64,000 nt of DNA from Streptomyces sp. NBC_01237 (GTDB taxonomy: Bacteria; Actinomycetota; Actinomycetes; Streptomycetales; Streptomycetaceae). The notes below the pieces were generated by a model. That model saw only the letters and a program-made list of their open reading frames with translations. It made no database searches and was not told where the DNA came from. Each line of letters begins with the position of its first letter. Within the stretch, counting starts at the first letter, position 1. Location of the stretch: assembly GCF_035917275.1 (NCBI RefSeq), contig NZ_CP108508.1:744001-808000 (forward strand), given 5' to 3'. Positions 27,388-37,594 of the stretch are shown piece by piece. The translations under genes and the position numbers were made by a program.

Positions 27388-27455
27388 TGATGATCAGCGG
27401 GTCAGGGAGCCGGGCGCACCATATGAAACATTTTTTCTTTTACATCCCCATAAAA

Positions 27456-27480
27456 TATGAATTAACGCAGTTAGTCGACT
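27456..27480 (+). promoter_or_regulatory. AT-rich imperfect inverted repeat, copy B (upstream of DUF6479 gene)
   Basis: TATGAATTAACGCAGTTAGTC shares TATGAATTAAC exactly with copy A and AATTnACGnAGTTAnTC with copy C. It is embedded in a strikingly AT-rich patch (about 27418-27495, with a T6 run) in an otherwise GC-rich genome. Confidence 0.45.
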
Positions 27481-27501
27481 GTTGGGCTTTATCCGGGGTA
27501 T
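27477..27501 (+). promoter_or_regulatory. Candidate stress-sigma (SigB-type) promoter of the DUF6479 gene
   Basis: GACTG (27477-27481) and GGGTAT (27496-27501) are separated by 14 nt, matching the GNNTN-N14-16-GGGTAY pattern of Streptomyces SigB-like promoters. The ATG at 27511 is 9 nt after the -10 and lacks a ribosome binding site, so the mRNA would be nearly or fully leaderless. Confidence 0.5.
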
Positions 27502-27510
27502 GCGGCATGC

Positions 27511-27843
27511 ATGGACGTAACGAACGGAGCCCAGGCTTCCCTCGCCACCACGCTCGCGGACGCGGGAGCCCTCGGGGTCGTGCTGCCCATCGCCGGGGTC
27601 GCCGTGGTGGCCGTGCTGATCGGTGCCTTCTGGTGGGGCATGCGCAAACGGGACGCGGAACTGCCGCCTCCGCGCCCCGACGAGCAACCGCACATGCCCG
27701 ACCACCGCAGCCATATCGAGGAGCCCGACGTGCACGGCTCGGACCGGTTTCCCGAGGACGGCCGGGGCCTGTCACCGTACGAGCTCGGCGACCACGGCAA
27801 TGAGGTGATCCCGCCCGACGTGGATCCCCCGCAGAACCGATGA
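27511..27843 (+). CDS. DUF6479 family small membrane protein
   Basis: This 110-residue protein has one transmembrane helix at about 17-45 (GALGVVLPIAGVAVVAVLIGAFWWGMRKRD). A hydrophilic Pro/Glu-rich tail ends in GRGLSPYELGDHGNEVIPPDV, the hallmark ending of Streptomyces DUF6479 proteins. No enzymatic motif is present. The function is unknown; related genes often sit among stress-responsive small proteins, consistent with the candidate SigB-type promoter here. There is no Shine-Dalgarno sequence before the ATG. The VOC-protein gene follows after 13 nt and is probably co-transcribed. Confidence 0.78.
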   Translation: MDVTNGAQASLATTLADAGALGVVLPIAGVAVVAVLIGAFWWGMRKRDAELPPPRPDEQPHMPDHRSHIEEPDVHGSDRFPEDGRGLSPYELGDHGNEVIPPDVDPPQNR

Positions 27844-27856
27844 AGGCGGTGGGGTC

Positions 27857-28681
27857 ATGAGCACAAGCGCATCGGGTACGGCCCCGGGTCCGGCGCCGCT
27901 GACAGGAGCGGGGGCACCGTGCTGGGTCAATCTGATGACCCGCGATCTGGTGGCCGCGCAGCAGTTCTACGGTGAGGTGCTGGGCTGGACGTTCCGCCCG
28001 GGGAGGCTCGGCCAGGAGTTCTCCGTCGCACGCCGCGACGGGGTGCCCGTCGCCGGGATCAGCGCCATGTCGGCCGTCTACCAGGTCGCCGTGGCCTGGA
28101 TGCCGTACTTCGCCGTCGAGGACGCCGATGTCGCCTCCGCCCGGATCCGTGAGCGCAGCGGAACGGTGGCCGTGGGCCCGCTGGCGCTCGGCAAGGGGCG
28201 CGGGGTCCTGGCGGCCGACCGGGACGGTGCGGCGTTCGGCCTCTGGGAGCGGACCGCACCCGCCACCTCGCCCCCCGCACCGGAGGACCATTCGCACGCC
28301 TGGCTGCGGCTGCGGACCCGGAACGCGTTCGACGCCGCGATCTTCTACGGCGAGGTGCTCGACTGGGCCGGCGGGCGCCCCGGCTGCTGCGACGTGGCGT
28401 ACGAGGGGGAAGAGGTCATCGTCCGGTGCGAGGGGCGCCCGCTGGCCCGGATCAGCTCCGGAGCGGTGGAAGCGGCCGTGGACCCCGTGGTGCGCCCGCA
28501 CTGGCAGGTCCAGTTCCCCGTGGCGGACCTGGCCGAAACGGTCGCGGCCGCGCGAGCGCACGGCGGGACGCTGATCGAGGAGCAGGCCGTGCTCCGGGGC
28601 CGTGAGGCGACCCTGCGCGACCCGGACGGCGCGCTCTTCACCATCACCGATGTGCGCAGCCCGGCGTCCACGGGGGGCTGA
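27857..28681 (+). CDS. VOC superfamily protein with two glyoxalase-like domains
   Basis: The 274 residues form two VOC (beta-alpha-beta-beta-beta) modules. The first, about 20-135, starts CWVNLMTRDLVAAQQFYGEVLGWTF and ends GVLAADRDGAAFGLWE. The second, about 148-270, starts SHAWLRLRTRNAFDAAIFYGEVLDWAG and ends EATLRDPDGALFTITDV. This tandem layout is the CFP-30-like type common in Streptomyces, whose substrates are unknown. The usual His/Glu metal ligands are only partly recognisable, so catalysis is uncertain. It probably forms an operon with the DUF6479 gene. Confidence 0.82.
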   Translation: MSTSASGTAPGPAPLTGAGAPCWVNLMTRDLVAAQQFYGEVLGWTFRPGRLGQEFSVARRDGVPVAGISAMSAVYQVAVAWMPYFAVEDADVASARIRERSGTVAVGPLALGKGRGVLAADRDGAAFGLWERTAPATSPPAPEDHSHAWLRLRTRNAFDAAIFYGEVLDWAGGRPGCCDVAYEGEEVIVRCEGRPLARISSGAVEAAVDPVVRPHWQVQFPVADLAETVAAARAHGGTLIEEQAVLRGREATLRDPDGALFTITDVRSPASTGG

Positions 28682-28686
28682 CCCCG

Positions 28687-29244
28687 TCAGTTGGGCGGCC
28701 CGGACCGCCGGTGCGGGGCCGTACCCGCGGCGGCGCGGACGCGTTCCCGGAGCGGGAACGCGAACCAGCAGATCAGGAACCACAGCGCCATGCCGCCCGC
28801 CAGCCACAGGGCAAGCCCGTTGTGCAGGGTGACACGGAGGATCAGCAGCAGGGCCGAGCACATCGTGCAGAACAGCAGCACGAGCCCGAGCACCGTCAGG
28901 CGCGAGGCCCAGGTGACCGTCTGCGGTTTCAGCCGGCGGCCGGTGAGCAGCCGGTGGTACGAGACGGGCCCGATGAGCGTGGCCGCCGTCGCCGCGCCGA
29001 GCAGCACCGTCACCACGTAGATGTTGCGGTCGGCCACCGAAAGCTCGGCGAACCGTGGCTGGAAGACCACGGCGAGCAGAAAGCCGAACAGGATCTGCAC
29101 GCCGGTCTGGGCGACGCGCAACTCCTGGAGCAGATCGCTCCACCGCCGGTCCGCCCGCTCCTCCTCGGTCTCCTGACGCCCGCTGTCCGGGTTCTCCCCG
29201 CGGTCCGTGCCCGTGTCCCGGGCACCGCCGGATCTCCGTACCAC
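28687..29244 (-). CDS. DUF6328 family integral membrane protein
   Basis: The start is taken as GTG 29244, with AGGAGG 5-6 nt upstream; an earlier GTG (29259) and a longer open frame are less plausible. The 185 residues begin with a polar segment and then LLQELRVAQTGVQILFGFLLAVVFQPRF, the DUF6328 signature, followed by four hydrophobic helices (YVVTVLLGAATAATLIG, SRLTVLGLVLLFCTMCSALLLIL, ALWLAGGMALWFLICWF). No function is known for this actinobacterial family. It is convergent with the VOC gene, with only 5 nt between the stops. Confidence 0.78.
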   Translation of the reverse strand: MVRRSGGARDTGTDRGENPDSGRQETEEERADRRWSDLLQELRVAQTGVQILFGFLLAVVFQPRFAELSVADRNIYVVTVLLGAATAATLIGPVSYHRLLTGRRLKPQTVTWASRLTVLGLVLLFCTMCSALLLILRVTLHNGLALWLAGGMALWFLICWFAFPLRERVRAAAGTAPHRRSGPPN

Positions 29245-29549
29245 CGGCTGCCTCCTCACTGCGCCTGTGCGGGTCGGCTCCCTCACGGTGCGCGAGGTGC
29301 TACGGGTTCCCCCGGTGCCGCGAGGTGAACCCGGTATCTCCAAGGTGACCGCATCACGGGCGACTCCGCCCGCCGGAACGACCGCGGGGCGACGGCCCGC
29401 CCGGCGGGCGGAAACCAGCCATCGCATCCTGGGCTCTCGACGCCCTTCCGCCCGCGCGCCTAGGATCACTCGCACGGCATCGCGCGTCGGTCACCGGCCG
29501 GGTGAGGCGTGGAGGTAGCCCGTGAGATGCCCGTTGGAGGCATTCCACA
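29245..29549. other. Divergent intergenic region, no gene seen
   Basis: These 305 nt separate the DUF6328 gene from a VOC-protein gene. An inverted GGGTTC/GAACCC pair (29307-29312 and 29327-29332) lies about 65-90 nt upstream of DUF6328 and may be regulatory. A GGCGGGC-rich stretch follows near 29395-29410. I see no coding or RNA gene signal. Confidence 0.35.
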
Positions 29550-29936
29550 GTGTCAGTCGAGTTGAATCACACCATCGTTCATTGCCGGAACAATCGGGAA
29601 TCCGCCGAGTTCCTGGCGCACCTTCTGGACCTGGAGGTCGGGGCGGAATGGGGCCCCTTCATTCCGGTCGTCCTCGCGAACGGCGTCACCCTGGACTTCG
29701 CGACGATTCCCGAGGGTTCGATCACGATGCAGCACTACGCCTTCCTCATTTCGGAGGCGGAGTTCGACACGGCGTTCGCCCGGATCAAGGAACAGGACAT
29801 CGCCTACTACGGCGATCCCCACAAGAAGCTCCCCGGCGAGATCAACCACAATGACGGCGGCCGGGGCGTGTACTTCCTCGATCCGAGCGGTCATGCCCTG
29901 GAGCTCATCACGCGTCCGTACGGCGGCTGGTCGTAG
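29550..29936 (+). CDS. Single-domain VOC (glyoxalase/dioxygenase superfamily) protein
   Basis: This 128-residue protein starts at GTG 29550 (SVELNHTIVHCRNNRESAEFLAHLLDLEV), with GGAGG 9 nt upstream. One VOC domain contains potential metal ligands His (LNHTIVHC), a central His (QHYAFLISEAEFDTAF) and Glu near the end (YFLDPSGHALELITRPYGG). It may act as a lactoylglutathione-lyase-like or extradiol-dioxygenase-like enzyme; the substrate cannot be inferred. GC at third positions is a little lower than in neighbours (runs of ATT, AAC, GAA near the start). A perfect 18-bp hairpin terminator follows the stop. Confidence 0.82.
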   Translation: MSVELNHTIVHCRNNRESAEFLAHLLDLEVGAEWGPFIPVVLANGVTLDFATIPEGSITMQHYAFLISEAEFDTAFARIKEQDIAYYGDPHKKLPGEINHNDGGRGVYFLDPSGHALELITRPYGGWS

Positions 29937-29963
29937 CCCTCGGACTCCCTGAGCGCGTCGGAA

Positions 29964-30005
29964 CGCGGAGGGCGCCCGGCCACTGCCGGCCGGGCGCCCT
30001 CCGCG
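29964..30005 (+). terminator. Perfect 18-bp hairpin terminator
   Basis: CGCGGAGGGCGCCCGGCC (29964-29981) pairs perfectly with 29988-30005 around the 6-nt loop ACTGCC. It starts 28 nt after the VOC-protein stop and faces the convergent GNAT gene, so it is probably bidirectional. Confidence 0.85.
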
Positions 30006-30074
30006 CCTTCTTCCCGCCCGTCGGCACACTCAGGGGGCGCGCCGACGCGAAGCTCTCGGACCTGGCCGGATCGC

Positions 30075-30584
30075 TCAAACGACCGCGAGCATCAGTTCGG
30101 GCCGGTCCCACATCACCGCGGGCGGGTTGGCGGCCAGTGTGCCGGTGCGCTCGGCCCCCACACTGCGGTAGAAACCCTCGGCGGGCGGGTGCGCGACGAT
30201 GCGCACACCGCTCAGCCCGGCACGCCGCGCCTCGTCGCGCAGATGGCCGACGAGGAGCCGCCCGATGCCGAGCCCCTGGGCGTCGTCGGCGACGAACATC
30301 AGGTCGAGCTCCGGCGGCGAGAGGACCAGCGAGTAGAAGCCGAACACCCGGGGGCCGGCAGCTTCGGTTCCGGGGGCGGCGGCGGTGGCCCCGGTCGTGG
30401 CCACGAAGACCCGGTGCGTCTCGATGTAGTCCGGTCCGACCCGGTAGCCCGCCACCATCGGCGCGTAGGGGCCCTCATACGCACGCGAGGTCCTGACCAA
30501 CCGGGTGAGCCGCTTGGCGTCGCCCGCCGTCGCCCGCCGGATCACCACGTCGTCGCGGTGCGGGCCGCTCCGCGAGGTCGTCAT
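30075..30584 (-). CDS. GNAT family N-acetyltransferase
   Basis: The start is taken as ATG 30584 (MTTSRSGPHRDDVVIRRATAGDAKRL); an in-frame ATG at 30596 lies inside the inverted repeat. The 169 residues form one GNAT domain: N-terminal VVIRRATAGDAKRLTRLV, then VFGFYSLVLSPPELDLMFVADDAQGLGIGRLLVGHLRDEA with the acetyl-CoA loop (Q-x-x-G-I-G-x-x-L), and the C-terminal GVRIVAHPPAEGFYRSVGAERTG. It transfers acetyl groups to an unknown amine. A possible -10 (TATGAC) lies 7 nt before the ATG and no ribosome binding site is visible, so the mRNA may be leaderless. Confidence 0.82.
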   Translation of the reverse strand: MTTSRSGPHRDDVVIRRATAGDAKRLTRLVRTSRAYEGPYAPMVAGYRVGPDYIETHRVFVATTGATAAAPGTEAAGPRVFGFYSLVLSPPELDLMFVADDAQGLGIGRLLVGHLRDEARRAGLSGVRIVAHPPAEGFYRSVGAERTGTLAANPPAVMWDRPELMLAVV

Positions 30585-30589
30585 GCGTG

Positions 30590-30612
30590 ACGTCATACAG
30601 GAAGTATGACGT
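30590..30612 (-). promoter_or_regulatory. Perfect inverted repeat overlapping the GNAT gene promoter
   Basis: ACGTCATAC-AGGAA-GTATGACGT has 9-bp perfect arms (30590-30598 and 30604-30612). On the minus strand it spans a candidate -10 (TATGAC, 30597-30592), with TGACCG as -35 17 nt upstream and ATG 30584 just downstream. It looks like an operator in a leaderless promoter. Confidence 0.55.
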
Positions 30613-30629
30613 ATCGGTCAGGTGGGCAC

Positions 30630-31481
30630 TCACAGTCGGCGCCAGCGGGCGGAGGCGAACGAGAACACCCCGAACAGCACGAGGCCGAAGGCGACCGCGA
30701 TCAGCAGCCATGGACCCGCCGGGGTCGTGGCGAAGCTGCGGAGCGTCTCGTCGACCCCCTTGGCCTCGTCCGGTTGGAAGCGGACCGCCGCGACCACGAC
30801 GAAGAGACCCGCCGCGGCGAACACGGCGCCGCGAGCCACTCCCCCGCCGACGCCGAGCACCGTGACCGCTCGCTTGGTCCGGCGGCTCATCGCGCCCGTG
30901 TCCAGGCGGCGCAGGAAGCGCCTCAGCCCCGCGCGCCCGGCGAGTACGACGCCGACGCCGATCAGCACACAGCCCGCGGCGCCCACCATGACCTGCCCGT
31001 AGGGAAGTTCCAGTGCCTTGGCAGTCCAGTCGCGCGACTGGGCGTCGCCGTCGGCCCCCTGACCCTGCCCGGCCGCGTAGACGGCCGTTCCCCAGCCGAC
31101 GGAGACATAGAAGACGGCCCGGCCCGCGTCCAGCAGCCGCGAACCCGCCTGTTTGGCGCCGCCGCCCTTGCCACGGACCGCGCGGGAGCCCCGCCACAGG
31201 GCCATGCCCGCGAAACCGACGACCAGTGTCCACAGCATCACGTTGCCGAACGGCTGCGCGGCGACCTGCCCCAGCGCGCCCTGCCGGTCGGCCTGTTCCC
31301 CGCGGTCGCCGAGACCGATCCGGGCCGCCAGGACCCCTATGAGGACATAGACCACGCCGCGGGCCATGAATCCCGCCCGGCCCGCGGCGGTGAACGTCTC
31401 GCGCGGGGCGGAGCGTTGCGCGGAGCGTCTGCCTCCCCGCTTCGCTCCACCACGTCGCCCATGGGCGTGTGCTGATGTCAC
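30630..31481 (-). CDS. DUF1206 integral membrane protein
   Basis: Start GTG 31481 is preferred because AAGGAGG lies exactly 5 nt upstream; an ATG at 31496 is 15 nt earlier with no such site. The 283-residue protein contains three repeats of two transmembrane helices each. The opening motif recurs as AGRAGFMARGVVYVLIGVLA, AGRAVFYVSVGWGTAVYA and GVARGAVFAAAGLFVVVAA, with matching second helices (VMLWTLVVGFAGMALWRG, VMVGAAGCVLIGVGVVLAG, WLLIAVAFGLVLFGVFSF). This is the DUF1206 architecture, conserved in actinobacteria and of unknown function. A basic 35-residue N-terminal tail precedes it. Confidence 0.83.
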   Translation of the reverse strand: MTSAHAHGRRGGAKRGGRRSAQRSAPRETFTAAGRAGFMARGVVYVLIGVLAARIGLGDRGEQADRQGALGQVAAQPFGNVMLWTLVVGFAGMALWRGSRAVRGKGGGAKQAGSRLLDAGRAVFYVSVGWGTAVYAAGQGQGADGDAQSRDWTAKALELPYGQVMVGAAGCVLIGVGVVLAGRAGLRRFLRRLDTGAMSRRTKRAVTVLGVGGGVARGAVFAAAGLFVVVAAVRFQPDEAKGVDETLRSFATTPAGPWLLIAVAFGLVLFGVFSFASARWRRL

Positions 31482-31602
31482 GTCGGCCTCCTTCATCTCC
31501 TGGTGCGCGGCACATCTGCGTACAACGCGAGTGCCCGGAGCGAGGACTTCGATGCGTCGGACGTGGGCCGGTCCGGCTCCGACGGGTCCTGCGGGCAGCA
31601 GG

Positions 31603-31664
31603 GAGGCAGGGGGCGGGAAGGGAAGGGCGAGAGGGAGGGAAGGAGACCGAAGGGGGCGAACGCG
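31603..31664 (-). other. Purine/pyrimidine-biased tract after the DUF1992 gene (possible rut site)
   Basis: On the plus strand 31603-31660 is almost all G and A; the minus-strand transcript from the DUF1992 gene would therefore be C/U-rich and nearly G-free just after the stop codon. Such C>G bubbles are typical of Rho utilisation sites, and no hairpin terminator is visible here. Confidence 0.4.
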
Positions 31665-32069
31665 TCAGGCGCGGCCGTGCTCGGCGCGCCATTCCTGGAC
31701 GGTGGCCTCGACGTCGAAGGGCGTGAGGTTCAGCGGCGGCCCCGCGGGCGGCATCAGGACCGCCTTCCGGATCTTCTCGTTCACCTCGGTCAGGATCCGC
31801 CGCACCTCGGCCTCGTTCCTGGCTCCGGGCAACGCGTCGCGGGCGTCCTCCGCCTCTTTGCGCAGTGCCAGGGCCGGTGGCAGTACGGACAGGCCCTCAC
31901 GCTGCATCTTCGCCTTGATCCACCACGCCTCGTCGTACGGGCGTTCCAGGCCGGCGAGCGGCTTGCCGAAACCGGGCAGCCGGGAGAAGTCGCCACGCTG
32001 TTCGGCCTCACGGATCTGCTTGTCGACCCAGGATTCGAAACTGACCCCGGCCGGCTTCCGTTCAGTCAC
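31665..32069 (-). CDS. DUF1992 (DnaJ-homologue subfamily C member 28-like) protein
   Basis: Start GTG 32069 (TERKPAGVSFESWVDKQIREAEQRGDF) has GAGAGGGG about 6 nt upstream; the frame remains open further upstream only through the decayed gene. The 134 residues match DUF1992: SWVDKQIREAEQRGDFSRLPGFGKPL, then LERPYDEAWWIKAKMQREGLSVLPPALALRKE and a helical C-terminus ending DVEATVQEWRAEHGRA. Related domains occur in DNAJC28 of eukaryotes but here there is no J domain. Function is unknown. It is soluble and cytoplasmic. Confidence 0.83.
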   Translation of the reverse strand: MTERKPAGVSFESWVDKQIREAEQRGDFSRLPGFGKPLAGLERPYDEAWWIKAKMQREGLSVLPPALALRKEAEDARDALPGARNEAEVRRILTEVNEKIRKAVLMPPAGPPLNLTPFDVEATVQEWRAEHGRA

Positions 32070-32106
32070 CGCGTGCCCCTCTCGAAGGTCTTCCGATCCA
32101 GCACAT

Positions 32107-32336
32107 TCACGATACACAGACCGCCGCAGCCGGCAGGTGCCCTCGCTGGGCGCGGTCGCCGTGAAGAGCACCTCCGTGCCGGGTCCGCCCTCGTTCGGGT
32201 GGGAGTACAGAGGGGCCGGGTCGCCCGAGTGCAGGGCGACGAGGTGCCCGTACGCCCAAAACAGGGCCGGAGGCCGGTGACCGGGCGGCCGTTCCTGCTC
32301 ACGGTGAGGCCGAGACCGCCCGGCTCTCCGGCGCGC
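32107..32336 (-). pseudogene. Frameshifted remnant of a secreted/lipoprotein beta-domain gene
   Basis: Read on the minus strand, 32336-32275 gives RAGEPGGLGLTVSRNGRPVT, continuing to GLRP. After a one-base shift at a T4 run (near 32261-32264) the next frame gives AYGHLVALHSGDPAPLYSH, then GTEVLFTATAPSEGTCRL. This order (GRPVTxLxPYLGAYGHLVAL ... HPxG ... FxAxxPSxGxYRL) is, from memory, the C-terminal half of a Streptomyces secreted protein family. The start, the conserved end and the reading frame are lost. It directly abuts the DUF1992 gene. Confidence 0.5.
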
Positions 32337-32377
32337 AGAGCGCCCCCAGGGGTGTTGGGCCGAGCTCGGGGCAGCCC

Positions 32378-33175
32378 TCAGACGGGCATCACCAGTTCGC
32401 CGCGCAGCCGCTCCATCGCGGATTCGGGGATCCGCAGCCCGTCACGCACATATCCGTCGAGCCCGCCCCACCGCTCCTCCATGGCATCCAGCGCCACGTC
32501 CAGATAGCGGGGGCGGACCTCGGTGATCGCGGAGGCGATGTCGGGGTCGCCGCCCGCGTCGAGGAACTTCTGGACGTACGGCGCGAATGCCGCCCGCACC
32601 GCCGGGTTCACCGCCAGGAACTCCGCCCTGACGACCTCCCTCGACGCGCCCACGATCATCAGGAGGAGGGCCGCCGCCCAGCCGGTACGGTCCTTGCCCG
32701 CCGTGCAGTGGAAGAGCACCGGTCTCGCCCGTGGATCGGCCGCCGTCTCCACCAGAGCCCGGTACGCTGCCGCGGCACCGGGCGAGAGCACCAGCTGCCG
32801 ATAGGTGTCGGCGAACAGCCCCTCGGCCCTGCCGCCGCCCAGCGCCCGGCTCGCCTCCTCCGGGTCGGCCAGCAGCGCCCGCAGCCTGGCCGGGGCGACA
32901 CCCGGGTGCCCCCCGAGCACATCGGCGACGAAGAGCCTGGCCCCGGCCGGCAGCCGGTCCGGGGCCCACTGGCGCTCATCGGCGGTGCGCAGATCGACAA
33001 CGGTACGGATGCCGAGTGCGGCCACCGCCATGTCGCGCTGCGGATCGAGGTCGCTCAATTGCCCCGAGCGCAGGAGGACTCCCTGCCGCACCCGGCGGCC
33101 GCACCCCAGGGCGATGCCGCCCAGATCGCGCAGATTGACAACGGTGGCGGCCGGGACGGCCCGGGCGGTCTGCAC
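32378..33175 (-). CDS. Tyrosine/dual-specificity-type protein phosphatase
   Basis: The start is taken as GTG 33175 (QTARAVPAATVVNLRDLGGIALGCG), with AGAGG 9-10 nt upstream. The 265 residues show VVNLRDLGGI, LLRSGQLSDLD, TVVDLRTADERQWAPDRLP and the P-loop VLFHCTAGKDRTGWAAALLL with nucleophile Cys157 and Arg163, the CX5R motif. This is the PTP class that includes mycobacterial PtpB, active on phosphotyrosine and sometimes phosphoinositides. It has no signal peptide, so it is probably cytoplasmic. Copy C of the AT-rich element lies 20-47 nt upstream of the start. Confidence 0.85.
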   Translation of the reverse strand: MQTARAVPAATVVNLRDLGGIALGCGRRVRQGVLLRSGQLSDLDPQRDMAVAALGIRTVVDLRTADERQWAPDRLPAGARLFVADVLGGHPGVAPARLRALLADPEEASRALGGGRAEGLFADTYRQLVLSPGAAAAYRALVETAADPRARPVLFHCTAGKDRTGWAAALLLMIVGASREVVRAEFLAVNPAVRAAFAPYVQKFLDAGGDPDIASAITEVRPRYLDVALDAMEERWGGLDGYVRDGLRIPESAMERLRGELVMPV

Positions 33176-33194
33176 GATGAAATGCCTCTTTTCC

Positions 33195-33222
33195 TGATTA
33201 ACTACGTGAATTACGCATATCA
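33195..33222 (-). promoter_or_regulatory. AT-rich imperfect inverted repeat, copy C (upstream of tyrosine phosphatase)
   Basis: On the minus strand ATATGCGTAATTCACGTAG continues into TTAATCAGG. It shares AATTnACGnAGTTAnTC with copy B, and GTTnAATCA-like ends with copy A. As an inverted repeat the core is TGATTAAC-TAC-GTGAATTA. It lies just upstream of the phosphatase ribosome binding site. Confidence 0.45.
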
Positions 33223-33455
33223 GGATCAACGTCGCATGCGGCGCGGGAATCGACAACGGAAAACGCCGGACACCACTCCGGGGCATCGGCCGGTCGCCGA
33301 TCCCCGGCGGGCGCGGAGCGGCCCGCCACACCCGCGCGGCCCCTCCGACGCCGCACGGCCCGGCCGGTTACGCCACGGTACGTAAAGGATCAAGTGCGTT
33401 CCGGAGAGGGCAAGGTCACAGACGGTGCCCCTGCTGCTCATTCCATGCCCTGACC

Positions 33456-33461
33456 TAACAT
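33456..33461 (+). promoter_or_regulatory. Candidate -10 box of a leaderless mutA transcript
   Basis: TAACAT ends 6 nt before the mutA ATG (33468), and no Shine-Dalgarno sequence lies between. Transcription would begin at or next to the start codon. No good -35 is seen at 16-18 nt upstream. Confidence 0.45.
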
Positions 33462-33467
33462 CTGAGC

Positions 33468-35329
33468 ATGACGGTCCTGCCTGCTGACGGGCTCCCTCCG
33501 GCCGCCGGGTTCCCTGACCCCTCCCATGACCAGTGGCAGAGCCTCGTCGAAGGCGTACTGCGCAAGTCGGGCAAGGAAGTCTCGGGCGCGGCAGCGGAGG
33601 AAGCGCTGTCCACCACGCTGGAGGACGGGCTCACCACCCGGCCCCTCTACACCTCGCACGACACCTCGCCCGACACCGGTTTTCCCGGCTTCGCCCCCTT
33701 CACCAGAGGCAGCAGGGCGGAGGGGACGGCAGCGGCCGGCTGGGATGTCCGGCAGCGCCACGCGCTGCCGGACCCCGCCCGGCTCAACGAGGCCGTGCTC
33801 GGCGATCTGGAGAACGGCGTCACCTCACTGTGGCTGACCGTGGGCGCCCCCACCGGGATTCCGGTCTCCGGCCTCGCCCGCGCGCTGGACGGCGTCTATC
33901 TCGACCTGGCACCCGTCGCCCTCGACGCCCCCACCGAATTCGATTCAGCGGTACGGGAGTTGCTCCGCCTGTACGAGGAGCGGGGAGTACCGAAGGCCGC
34001 CGCGCGCGGCAGTCTCGGCGCGGACCCGCTCGGACAGGCGGCCCGCACCGGCGCCGAGCCCGACCTCACCGCCGCCGTCCACTGGGCTGGGGTGTGCGAC
34101 CGCGAGTACCCCGGGCTGCGTGCGATGGGCGTGGACGCGCTGCCGTACCACGGCGCCGGTGGCTCGGCCGCCGAGGAACTGGGTCTCTCCCTGGCGACCG
34201 GGGTCGCCTATCTGCGGGCGCTGACCGGGGCCGGGATGTCCGTCGAAGCGGCCTGCGCACAGCTGGAGTTCCGTTACGCGGCCACCGCCGACCAGTTCCT
34301 GACCATCGCCAAGCTGCGGGCCGCGCGCCGGCTGTGGGCGCGGGTCGCCGAGGCGTGCGGGGCCGCCGGAGCGGGGGCGCAGCGTCAGCACGCCGTGACC
34401 TCACCGGTGATGATGACGCGCCGTGATCCGTGGGTGAACATGCTCCGGACCACACTGGCCGCGCTGGCCGCGGGCGTCGGCGGGGCCGACGCCGTCACCG
34501 TACTGCCGTTCGATCACGCGCTGGGCCTGCCGGACGCGTTCGCCCGGCGGATCGCCCGCAACACCTCGACGATCCTGATGGAGGAGTCGCATCTGGCGCG
34601 GGTCATCGACCCGGCGGGCGGTTCCTGGTACGTGGAGCGGCTCACCGACGAACTCGCCGCCGCCGCCTGGTCCTTCTTCCAGGAGATCGAACGGGCGGGC
34701 GGCCTGGCCACCGCCCTGCGCTCCGGGCTGGTCGCGGAGCGGCTCGCGGCCACCTGGGCGGCCCGGTCCAAGGACCTGGCCCGGCGCAAGGAGCCGGTGA
34801 CCGGGGTCAGCGAGTTCCCGCAGCTGATGGAGCGGCCGGTGGAGCGCGAGCCCGTGCCCGCCGGCCCCGGCGCACCGGAGGGCGGGCTGCCGAAGGTCCG
34901 CCGTGACGAGGCGTTCGAGGCGCTGCGGGCCCGTTCGGACGCTCATCTGGCGGCGACGGGGGCGCGCCCGAAGGTGTTCATCGCCGCACTGGGCCCCGCT
35001 TCGGCACACACGGCGCGGGCTTCCTTCGCGGCGAACCTCTTCCTCGCCGGCGGGATCGAGGCGGTGCACGACCCGGTGTCGGTGGACGCGTCGACGGCCG
35101 CCGGGGCGTTCGCCGCCAGTGGGGCGACGGTCGCGTGCCTGTGCTCCTCCGACCCGCTCTACGCGGAGCACGCGGAAGGGGTGACTTCGGCGCTCAGGTC
35201 CGCGGGCGCCGGTCAGGTGTTCCTCGCCGGACGGCCCGGAGATCACCCCGGCGTCGACTCCTTCGTATTCGCCGGCTGCGACGCGATCGCCGTCCTCTCC
35301 TCCGTACTCGACCGCATGGGAGTGGCGTG

Positions 35330-35330
<1 letters not shown>
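33468..35330 (+). CDS. mutA: Methylmalonyl-CoA mutase small (beta) subunit
   Basis: This 620-residue small subunit has an N-terminal TIM-barrel half similar to Mut[25 protein letters not shown] opening, [27 protein letters not shown], and [26 protein letters not shown]. The C-terminal cobalamin-like domain ([20 protein letters not shown]) lacks the DxHxxG base-off motif, as expected for the non-catalytic subunit. With MutB it interconverts succinyl-CoA and methylmalonyl-CoA, feeding propionate catabolism and polyketide extender supply. Its stop overlaps the mutB start (TGATG). Confidence 0.93.
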
Positions 35331-37582
<2,252 letters not shown>

Positions 37583-37594
37583 GCCGCTGACCGG

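Noticed and set aside
30594..30596. ATG 30596 as the GNAT start
   Set aside because: It lies inside the 23-bp inverted repeat and the likely -10 box; ATG 30584 fits the promoter geometry better.
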